NCBI GenBank assembly: GCA_947488485.1
Contig: CANKZO010000133.1
Location: 1-6,241, forward strand
Source: Opitutia bacterium
GTDB taxonomy: Bacteria; Verrucomicrobiota; Verrucomicrobiae; Opitutales; UBA953
Direction of reading: 5' to 3'
DNA: 6,241 bases
Shown: positions 1 to 6,096 of the stretch, in pieces
Numbering within the stretch: the first letter of the stretch is position 1
How the letters are laid out: every line of letters begins with the position of its first letter
Translations under genes and position numbers: made by a program
The notes under the pieces: generated by a model
Databases searched by the model: none
Seen by the model: only the letters and a program-made list of their open reading frames with translations
What the model was told of the DNA's origin: nothing

Positions 1-1341
1 GTTAGCCCCCATGACGGAGGCATAAAGGCCCTGCGGAATCTCCGTCCGATAAATACGCACGGACGAAGCCGGGATGGGTCGCAAGTTCTGGTCGATGATG
101 CCCAGCGCACTACGGACGACCGCGCCATTCACCGCGAGGTATTCGAGTTCCTTGCGCTCATCGTCCTCGGGCCGGAAGACGCCGGTATTGGCTGAGCCAA
201 TCCGACGAGCCTCGGTGACAAGATTGTCGGCCAACTGGATCGCTTCATCGGCACGGCGCGCCCGCAAGGCGGACCGAAGCTGTTCGCAGCGGGCACGCAA
301 TGCGCCGATCTCTTCATAAAAGCGTGCGAAGTTAAGGCGGGTGGCCATCGCCGCCTCCTGCGTTCGATCGGCAAAGCTGCTCTTTGGATAATCGGTAAGC
401 AACTTAGCGAATGCATCTACCGCAGCCTGCCACGCGCGTGTCGCGGACGGCCACTCCCCTTTCTTTTCGAAAGCTTCGGCTTTGGCTCGGTGGGCCTGGA
501 TACCATTCCAAGCTTCACCGGAAAAAGCGGTTTCGCGGCGTTCGGCGAGTTTATCCGAACGACCAAACTCGGTATTCCGCACATCGCGATAGCGAGCGAG
601 AAAATCTGTCTCGCAATCAATAGCCTGGCTAAACTTGGCGGCGGCCTCAGCAAACTTACCCGTCGCGAAGAGCGTCTCGGCTTCCGCTTCGATAGCGCGC
701 CCCTTCTGCCAAAGCGGGGCGGATTCGAGGCGACGAAGGCGGGTGTCCAGCCGCGCGCGCCGTCCGGGCTCAGCGAGGCCGGAGAATTCCCATTTCGTCT
801 CGATCTCCTTTTCCCAGGCGATGGCCTGGCGCAGCAGCGGAATCGCGGCTGCTTCGTCGGTCTTGGCCAACGCAAGAGCCTTTGCTTCGGCCTCATCGGA
901 GTCGTGCCGTAGCCGCTCGCCACGGATCAGATGCAAGCGCCGGCGCAGGGACTGCTGCCGGGCATTATCCGTACCCACCGACTGGCGGGCGGTGATATAC
1001 TCTTCTTGCAGGCGTAGGGCATCTTCCAGCAGGACGATATCTGCCTCCTTCAATTCAAAACGTTCCTGGCGGATTTTCTCGAAGTCGATTTCCAACTGGA
1101 CTGATCGCAGCCGGAGTGCCTCTGCCGCCTCGGGTGAGATGATCAGCTCCGCTTGGCGCGTGCTCCGGCGGTCCGAAGTATAAAGGAGCAGGCTGGCAAT
1201 CCCGAGCGCAAGCAGGACGAGGACAAGGAGTGCCGCCCTAATCTTGAGCCAGATTTGTCCCGGCGAAACCTTGCTCCGGCCGGCCCGCGGGTCGGGAGTG
1301 GCGACAAAGTCGTTCTTGGGGTTCGGGGGGCCTTGGGTCAT
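1..1341 (-). CDS. Membrane-anchored helical/TPR-like protein with start of an FGE-sulfatase (SUMF1-like) domain, 3' end outside window
   Basis: The frame is open without a stop from the ATG at 1341 down to base 1, giving 447 codons and no stop codon, so the gene continues beyond the left edge. Residues 1-29 are polar and Pro/Gly rich. Residues about 36-54 form one hydrophobic helix (ALLVLVLLALGIASLLLY) flanked by basic residues. Residues about 70-120 are charged, heptad-like and probably coiled coil. Two TPR-like helical pairs follow, near 207-245 (LFATGKFAEAAAKFSQAI) and 285-318 (EKKGEWPSATRAWQAAVDAF). The last residues (430-447, IYRTEIPQGLYASVMGAN) match the opening of FGE-sulfatase/SUMF1 domains, where the usual pattern is 'evTqglYeaVMGsNPS'. 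Most of that domain, and any catalytic cysteines, are off-window. Many such domains in Verrucomicrobiota and Planctomycetes are not true sulfatase activators, so function is open. The anchor suggests the C-terminal part lies outside the cytoplasm, but flanking charges do not settle topology. The start is preceded by no clear Shine-Dalgarno. Frame and anchor are certain; the domain call is moderate. Confidence 0.8.
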   Translation of the reverse strand, partial: MTQGPPNPKNDFVATPDPRAGRSKVSPGQIWLKIRAALLVLVLLALGIASLLLYTSDRRSTRQAELIISPEAAEALRLRSVQLEIDFEKIRQERFELKEADIVLLEDALRLQEEYITARQSVGTDNARQQSLRRRLHLIRGERLRHDSDEAEAKALALAKTDEAAAIPLLRQAIAWEKEIETKWEFSGLAEPGRRARLDTRLRRLESAPLWQKGRAIEAEAETLFATGKFAEAAAKFSQAIDCETDFLARYRDVRNTEFGRSDKLAERRETAFSGEAWNGIQAHRAKAEAFEKKGEWPSATRAWQAAVDAFAKLLTDYPKSSFADRTQEAAMATRLNFARFYEEIGALRARCEQLRSALRARRADEAIQLADNLVTEARRIGSANTGVFRPEDDERKELEYLAVNGAVVRSALGIIDQNLRPIPASSVRIYRTEIPQGLYASVMGAN

Positions 1342-1430
1342 ATCAGAGCCGCCAACTTCATCGTCAGCGGTTTGTTTGCTTTAATAGTTCGTCACTTTGG
1401 TTCATCAAAGTCATACCTTCAATATTGGAA
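1342..1430. promoter_or_regulatory. Divergent promoter region between the FGE-like gene and the tyrA operon
   Basis: This gap of about 90 bp is the only place for promoters of both divergent units and is AT-richer than its surroundings. On the minus strand, TTGATG (complement of 1403-1408) and TATTAA (complement of 1381-1386) lie 16 bp apart and resemble -35 and -10 boxes for the leftward gene. On the plus strand, TTTAAT (1380-1385) matches TATAAT at five of six positions, but its -35 candidate at 1357-1362 (TTCATC) is poor. The two -10 candidates overlap, so the two polymerases could not bind together if both are real. These are pattern matches by eye to the sigma-70 consensus. No transcription start is known. 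Confidence 0.35.
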
Positions 1431-2285
1431 ATGGCTCAATTCAAGCGCATCGCCGTCGTCGGCGCCGGCCTCATCGGCGGCTCAATCCTCCTCGCGGCGG
1501 CAAGGAAGGGCCTGGCTGGCTCCCTCGCCTGTTGGTCGCGCTCGGAAAAATCCCGTGCCACCCTCCAGGCTTTTGGCGTGGCCGAAGTCTTCGCGGACGC
1601 GGCAGCCTGCGTGAAGGGCGCAGACCTCGTCATCGTAACGACCCCGGTCGATACGGCCGAAGAAACCTTTCTGGCCATCGCCCCGGGCCTAAGCCCTGGC
1701 GCCGTCGTCACCGATGCGGGCAGCGTTAAGGGCACCATCCTCCTCGCGGCCCGTCTTCTCCCCGCTGCCAATCCTTTCGTCGGCGCCCATCCCATGGCCG
1801 GCGGAGAAAAAGCCGGTGCTACCCACGCCGCCGCTAACCTTTTCGAAGGGCGTGTCTGCTTCCTGACCCCGACCGGAGCCTCAGATCCGAAGGCCTTGGC
1901 CGCCGTCCGGCTCTTCTGGGAAGAGCTCGGCTCTATCCTGCACGAGACCGATGCCGCCAAGCATGACGAGATTGTCGCGGCGATTAGCCATGTCCCCCAT
2001 GCCGCGGCCTCCGCGCTCATGCTCGCCGTCATGGATCAGTCGGGCTTCCGTCGCTTTGCGGCTGGCGCCGGCCTACGTGACTCGACCCGGGTCGCTGCTG
2101 GCGAAGAGAACCTCTGGGTGGGCATCATGCTCGCCAACGCCCGTCACACGGCCGCCGGCCTGCTCGCCGTCGAACGCCGCGCCGCGGAACTGCGCACCGC
2201 CATCGAGGCCAACGACGTCCCCACCCTTCGCCGCCTGCTCGCCGAGGCCCGCATCGCCCGACAGAACCTGGATCGGCCCGAATGA
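1431..2285 (+). CDS. tyrA: Prephenate (or arogenate) dehydrogenase, TyrA family
   Basis: This cytoplasmic NAD(P)-dependent enzyme oxidatively decarboxylates prephenate to 4-hydroxyphenylpyruvate, or arogenate to tyrosine, in tyrosine synthesis. The product is 284 residues. The Rossmann fold begins at once with GAGLIGGS (residues 11-18, GxGxxG). TDAGSVK (94-100), HPMAGGEKAG (120-129, with the conserved His of the family) and SHVPH (186-190) are the diagnostic TyrA motifs. A TR...LW stretch (about 219-229) matches the conserved C-terminal helical domain. Length fits a monofunctional enzyme. No chorismate mutase domain precedes it and no ACT regulatory domain follows, so tyrosine feedback through ACT is not expected. 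ATG at 1431 is chosen because it sits just before the Rossmann strand; an in-frame TTG at 1425 would add only two residues. Neither start has a convincing Shine-Dalgarno. The stop overlaps the next start by ATGA, indicating translational coupling to aroA-cmk. Prephenate versus arogenate preference and NAD versus NADP cannot be read from sequence alone. Confidence 0.95.
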   Translation: MAQFKRIAVVGAGLIGGSILLAAARKGLAGSLACWSRSEKSRATLQAFGVAEVFADAAACVKGADLVIVTTPVDTAEETFLAIAPGLSPGAVVTDAGSVKGTILLAARLLPAANPFVGAHPMAGGEKAGATHAAANLFEGRVCFLTPTGASDPKALAAVRLFWEELGSILHETDAAKHDEIVAAISHVPHAAASALMLAVMDQSGFRRFAAGAGLRDSTRVAAGEENLWVGIMLANARHTAAGLLAVERRAAELRTAIEANDVPTLRRLLAEARIARQNLDRPE

Positions 2286-4315
2286 GTCCGACCCTTGTCA
2301 TCCGCCCTTTTCAGACGCCCGCCCGCGGGGTCGCCCAAGTCCCGGGATCAAAGAGCATCACCAACCGCGCGTTAATCCTGGCTGCGCTCGCCGATGGCAC
2401 CACGTACTTCACCGGAGCCCTCTTTAGTCGCGATACGCGCATCCTCATCGCCGCCCTACAGTCGCTGGGCTTCGAAGTCTCTGCGGACGAAAGCGCATGC
2501 ACGATCCGGATCACCGGCCTCGGCGGTCGCATCCCGAACGCCCGCGCTAAGATTCATGTCGGTAATGCCGGTACGGCCGCTCGCTTCCTCACCGCCTTCC
2601 TCGCCCTCGCCCCGGATGGCTGCTATGAACTCGATGGCGACGAAGCCATGCGCGCGCGCCCCATGCACGGCCTGCTCGATGCACTGACCTCCAGCGGTTG
2701 CCGCGCGCTGCAGCCTGATGGTACGCCCGCCAGTGGCTTCCCTTTCACCCTCCACACCACCGGTAAGCTGGGCCGACTCGAAGTCGACGCCTCGGCCTCT
2801 TCGCAACTGCTCTCCGCCCTGCTGATGGTGCTGCCTCTTTCCGCCGGGGCATCGGTGAGCATGAAGGGCTCCACGGTCTCCGAACCGTTTGTCGAGATGA
2901 CCGCCCGCATGTGCGGCCAGTTCGGACGTCCGCTCGAACGTCTCGCCGATGGTAGCTGGACGTGTCCGACTGCCGGCGCGTATGTCGCCCAGCCGACTTA
3001 CGCCATCGAGCCTGACGCCACCGCCGCGAGCTACTTCATCGCATTGCCTGCAGTGACGGGCTATCGGGCTTCCGTTCGCATCGAAGGCTACGCCAGCGGA
3101 GGGCTCCAGGGTGACACCGCCTTCGCCAAGGTCGCCACCGCGTGTGGTGCGACACTTAAGCCGGCGAACGGCACGCTTATCGCCGAATCTTGGTCCGCCA
3201 TCCGTGGGGGCGCTTTCGATTTCAACGCCTTCTCCGATACGTTCCTCACCCTCGCGACCATCGCCACGCTGGCGGACAGTCCGGTCAAAATCAGCGGCAT
3301 CGCCCATACGCGCAAACAGGAGACCGATCGCGTCCTCGCGATGGCCACGGAGCTCGAGCGTCTCGGAATCAAGGTCGCCCCCACCGCGGCGGAGTTGCGC
3401 GCGGATGATTCTCTTTCTTCGCTGACGGTCTTCCCCAGCAAGGCTGCGCTCCGCCGCGTCGCGGCCGATGGCCCCATCACCATCCACGCCTACGAGGATC
3501 ATCGCATGGCGATGAGTTTCGGGGTACTCGGCAGCTTCGACCTCTTCGGGGACGGGCGTCCGTGGATTGCCATCGAAGACCCCGCCTGCACCGCCAAGAC
3601 CTTCCCACATTTCTTCCAAGCGCTGGAATCCCTCCGCACTAACTTTGTTCGTGTGTCCGTGGACGGTGGCGCCGCCTCCGGCAAATCGAGCACCAGCCGT
3701 CGCCTCGCACAAAGGCATGGCCTACTGCACGTCGACACCGGCGCACATTATCGCAGCCTCACTCGGGCTCTGCTACTCGCTGGTGCCGCCGCTGATGATC
3801 AGGCCTCGGTGAAGGCCGCCCTCAGCAAACTTCGCATCGGCTCATCCATCATCGCCCGCCAGGGCGCCCGCTCATCCGCGCTCACCCTTGACGGGATTCT
3901 CCCTGACGACGCTGACCTGCGCACGCCGGAGGTTAACGCCGCCGTCTCAAAGATTGCCGCTCTCCCTGCCGTCCGCACCTTCCTCCTCGAGTACCAACGT
4001 TCGCAGGTGAAGTTAGCCAGCGATCAGGGCTTCGCCGGCGTAGTGATGGAAGGCCGCGACATCGGTTCCGTGGTCCTTCCCGACGCCGAAGTCCGTATCT
4101 TCCTTGAAGCTGATCCCGATGCACGTGCGCAGCGGCGAGCCGCTGAAGGCCAGTCTGACCAAGTCACCCAGCGAGACCACCTCGACGCTACGCGCAAGAC
4201 CGCCCCGTTAATCTGCCCGACCGGAGCTCACCGACTCGATAACACGCATAAGGCACTCGATGAAGTCGTCGCCGAAATCGGCGAGTTCATCAAGGTCGCG
4301 GCCCTGCCCCGATGA
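2282..4315 (+). CDS. aroA-cmk: Bifunctional 3-phosphoshikimate 1-carboxyvinyltransferase (EPSP synthase) / cytidylate kinase fusion
   Basis: A single 677-residue frame joins two enzymes. Residues 1 to about 450 are EPSP synthase, which condenses shikimate-3-phosphate and PEP in the shikimate pathway. It shows PGSKSITNRA (21-30; Lys24, Ser25, Arg29), GNAGTAARF (94-102), RARP (124-127), SSQ (173-175), SDTFLTLA (318-325, Asp319), RKQETDR (344-350, Glu347, Arg350), EDHRMAM (405-411) and CTAKTFP (436-442, Lys439). From about 455 to 677 is cytidylate kinase, which phosphorylates CMP/dCMP with ATP. It shows Walker A GGAASGKS (462-469), DTGAHYR (485-491), EGRDIGSVVLPDA (590-602) and RDHLDATRKTAPL (631-643). 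The linker is only a few residues. In the kinase, the segment between RR (618-619) and RD (631-632) is short, suggesting a trimmed LID. The usual Lys before Glu-Thr-Asp-Arg in EPSP synthase is Gln346. The start overlaps the tyrA stop by ATGA and the stop overlaps plsC the same way. aroA and cmk are adjacent separate genes in many bacteria, so fusion from neighbours is plausible. Confidence 0.96.
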   Translation: MSPTLVIRPFQTPARGVAQVPGSKSITNRALILAALADGTTYFTGALFSRDTRILIAALQSLGFEVSADESACTIRITGLGGRIPNARAKIHVGNAGTAARFLTAFLALAPDGCYELDGDEAMRARPMHGLLDALTSSGCRALQPDGTPASGFPFTLHTTGKLGRLEVDASASSQLLSALLMVLPLSAGASVSMKGSTVSEPFVEMTARMCGQFGRPLERLADGSWTCPTAGAYVAQPTYAIEPDATAASYFIALPAVTGYRASVRIEGYASGGLQGDTAFAKVATACGATLKPANGTLIAESWSAIRGGAFDFNAFSDTFLTLATIATLADSPVKISGIAHTRKQETDRVLAMATELERLGIKVAPTAAELRADDSLSSLTVFPSKAALRRVAADGPITIHAYEDHRMAMSFGVLGSFDLFGDGRPWIAIEDPACTAKTFPHFFQALESLRTNFVRVSVDGGAASGKSSTSRRLAQRHGLLHVDTGAHYRSLTRALLLAGAAADDQASVKAALSKLRIGSSIIARQGARSSALTLDGILPDDADLRTPEVNAAVSKIAALPAVRTFLLEYQRSQVKLASDQGFAGVVMEGRDIGSVVLPDAEVRIFLEADPDARAQRRAAEGQSDQVTQRDHLDATRKTAPLICPTGAHRLDNTHKALDEVVAEIGEFIKVAALPR

Positions 4316-4956
4316 TTCTCGATTCGAAGAACCTGATCTACAAAGCCGTCTACCATGGCGCGCGATCATTCATGGAAGTCTTTTCCACCCTGGAGGTCGA
4401 AGGCTGGGAGAACGTTCCTAATGGCGCCTGTCTCTTTGCTTCCAACCACCAGAGTATGCTCGACCCGCCCTTAATCGGTTCGAGTCTTCCCCGTGAGATT
4501 TCGTTCATCGCGCGACGCACGCTTTTCGATAACCCGCTCTTCGGCTTTGTGATCCAGGCCTGCCATTCTATTCCCGTCGACCGCGGAGAAGCGGATATCG
4601 GTGCCATTCGGTCTGCCTTGGCCGCTCTGAAGGCTGGTGAAGGCCTCCTGATCTTCCCTGAGGGTACCCGCAGCCAAGACGGCATCATCGCTGCTCCTAA
4701 GGCTGGTGCCGGGCTACTGGCCTGCCGTTCCGGCGTTCCGGTTGTTCCGATCCATATCCGCGGTGCCCGGGATATGCTACCGCGCGGTGCCAACTTCCCG
4801 CTCGGCTCAGCACGTATCCGCGTCCGTTTCGGCCAGGCAATGCAGCCCGCAGAATACGATCCCGGCAACGACCACGCTGATCGATCCATCGAAGCATCCC
4901 GTCGCATCCTGGAGCGAATCAAGTCGCTTCCAGACTGCGATGACCTTGGTCTCTGA
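4312..4956 (+). CDS. plsC: 1-acyl-sn-glycerol-3-phosphate acyltransferase, PlsC/LPLAT family
   Basis: The 214-residue product belongs to the lysophosphatidic acid acyltransferases, which add the second acyl chain to form phosphatidic acid at the cytoplasmic face of the inner membrane. The catalytic block I NHQSMLD (45-51, NHxxxxD) is intact. Block II is seen as ARRTLFDNPLFGF (67-79), block III as FPEGTRS (115-121), and block IV as VPVVPIHIRG (142-151). Length is slightly under the usual 230-250. There is no strong transmembrane helix; residues 8-25 look amphipathic and may help membrane docking. ATG 4312 overlaps the upstream TGA by ATGA, so ribosomes finishing the kinase half probably restart here. 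A cmk-plsC neighbourhood is familiar in other bacteria and makes sense because CDP-diacylglycerol needs both phosphatidic acid and CTP. Acyl-donor preference (acyl-ACP or acyl-CoA) and exact substrate cannot be told, and a lysophospholipid acyltransferase of another specificity is possible. Confidence 0.92.
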   Translation: MILDSKNLIYKAVYHGARSFMEVFSTLEVEGWENVPNGACLFASNHQSMLDPPLIGSSLPREISFIARRTLFDNPLFGFVIQACHSIPVDRGEADIGAIRSALAALKAGEGLLIFPEGTRSQDGIIAAPKAGAGLLACRSGVPVVPIHIRGARDMLPRGANFPLGSARIRVRFGQAMQPAEYDPGNDHADRSIEASRRILERIKSLPDCDDLGL

Positions 4957-4968
4957 CCGTTACTAAGT

Positions 4969-6096
4969 TTACGAGATGCGCTGAGGCATCACGACGCAGA
5001 GGAAGTCATCCTTTAATCCGCGGATGACGCCAGGGGACATCTCGTCCTTGAATTCGAAATCAATTTCATCCTCGGTGAGGGCCTTGAGCGGGTCAGTGAT
5101 GTACTGCGGATTGAAAGCGATGTTCACGTCCGGGCCTTCGTACTTCACGGCGATGGGTTCATGCGCTTCGCCGCTTTCGGACTTCGCGGAGATTTCAAGA
5201 TTCTGGGTCTTCTTCGAGACACTCATGCGAATCGTGTTGTTGCGATCGTCGGTCATGAGTGCTGCGCGGTTAACGCTCTCGAGGAGCTTCTCGCGTTCGA
5301 GGCGGACCTTGGAGCCAGCTTCCTTCGGAATGACCTGGCGGTAGTTCGGGTAGTTGCCTTCGACGACCTTGGAGACGAGCTGGATGCGGTCTACGAGGCC
5401 TTCTTCGTTCTTCGGGATGTCGATGGTGAAACCGACCTGGCGTTCGTTGTGCGAGACGTGGGCTTCGCCGCCAGACTTGAGCAGGCGCATCAGTTCGATG
5501 ATGGTGCGAGCAGGCAGGATGAGGGCGAGAGTCTTGTCGGAGCCGGCGATCTTACGTTCGCATTTTGCGAGACGGCGTCCATCGGTGGCGACGACGGTTA
5601 ACTTGCCTTCAGCGAATTCAAAAAAGACCCCATTGAGGATGTAGCGATTCTCGTCGGAGGACTGAGCGTAGCTGACTTTGCGGAGCATGTCGCCGAGGTC
5701 ATCCTGGTTGATCGAGATTGTTGGCTGTCCGGTGAAATTGGAAATTGGCGGGAACTGGTCAGCAGGGAGGCCGGCGATTTGGAAAACGGAACTGCCGGAA
5801 GTGATTTTCACCCGGTCTTTTCCGGTGAGTTCTACAATCGTATCGCTGCTCGAAAGGGCGCGGATGATGGGGACCAGTTTCTTGACCGGCAGGGTGATAC
5901 GCCCTGGCGAAGAGACGGAAGCCTTGATGCGGCAGCAGATGCCGAGATCTAGGTTGGTAGTGGTCAGGGTGATGGTATCGCCTTCGGCTTCGATGAGCAC
6001 GTTTTGGAGAATTGGCATCGTCGCGCGGTTACCCACGACGTTGGTGACGCTGGAGAGGCCGTTGAAAAAGTGATTCCGGTTAACCTTGAACTTCAT
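4969..6096 (-). CDS. dnaN: DNA polymerase III beta subunit (sliding clamp)
   Basis: The product is 375 residues, normal for the family (about 365-380). Two copies form the ring that holds DNA polymerase III on DNA. It begins MKFKVNRNHFF, as clamps do. Landmarks are TTTNLDLGI (45-53), the inter-domain FQIAGLPADQFP (105-116), RYILNGVFFE (151-160), ATDGRRLA (170-177), VVEGNYPNYRQVIP (244-257), FNPQYI (328-333) and the C-terminal VVMPQRIS (368-375), which forms part of the hydrophobic client-binding pocket. Three clamp domains are therefore complete. ATG at 6096 is chosen because homology starts there. The frame stays open upstream to a GTG at 6150, but those 18 residues (GNEGLPHPLPVLN...) look like leader sequence and contain the inverted repeats described separately. 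The TAA stop (4969-4971) faces the plsC stop 12 bp away, so the two units converge. No dnaA is visible in the 145 bp upstream. No clear Shine-Dalgarno precedes the ATG. Confidence 0.97.
   Translation of the reverse strand: MKFKVNRNHFFNGLSSVTNVVGNRATMPILQNVLIEAEGDTITLTTTNLDLGICCRIKASVSSPGRITLPVKKLVPIIRALSSSDTIVELTGKDRVKITSGSSVFQIAGLPADQFPPISNFTGQPTISINQDDLGDMLRKVSYAQSSDENRYILNGVFFEFAEGKLTVVATDGRRLAKCERKIAGSDKTLALILPARTIIELMRLLKSGGEAHVSHNERQVGFTIDIPKNEEGLVDRIQLVSKVVEGNYPNYRQVIPKEAGSKVRLEREKLLESVNRAALMTDDRNNTIRMSVSKKTQNLEISAKSESGEAHEPIAVKYEGPDVNIAFNPQYITDPLKALTEDEIDFEFKDEMSPGVIRGLKDDFLCVVMPQRIS

Noticed and set aside
129..923. Two minus-strand frames (129-416 and 417-923) as separate small genes
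   Set aside because: They are in a different frame from the uninterrupted 1341-to-1 reading frame, are Arg/Pro/Ser rich and show no domain; the long frame explains the region.
635..1183. Plus-strand open frames across the FGE-like gene (for example 490-912 and 635-1183)
   Set aside because: Low-complexity Ser/Arg-rich translations opposite a continuous 447-codon minus frame with a clear membrane helix and domain start; they are shadows.
1425..1430. TTG at 1425 as the tyrA start
   Set aside because: It is only two codons ahead of an ATG placed normally before the Rossmann strand and has no better ribosome site.
2456..3718. A 420-codon open frame antisense to aroA-cmk
   Set aside because: It lies wholly opposite strongly conserved EPSP synthase codons, its translation is rich in Arg/Gly/Glu with no recognisable motif, and long antisense frames are common in GC-rich genes.
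4948..4958. Small hairpin GGTC-TCT-GACC at the plsC stop as a terminator
   Set aside because: Only a 4-bp stem with a 3-nt loop and no T-run; too weak for an intrinsic terminator between the convergent genes.
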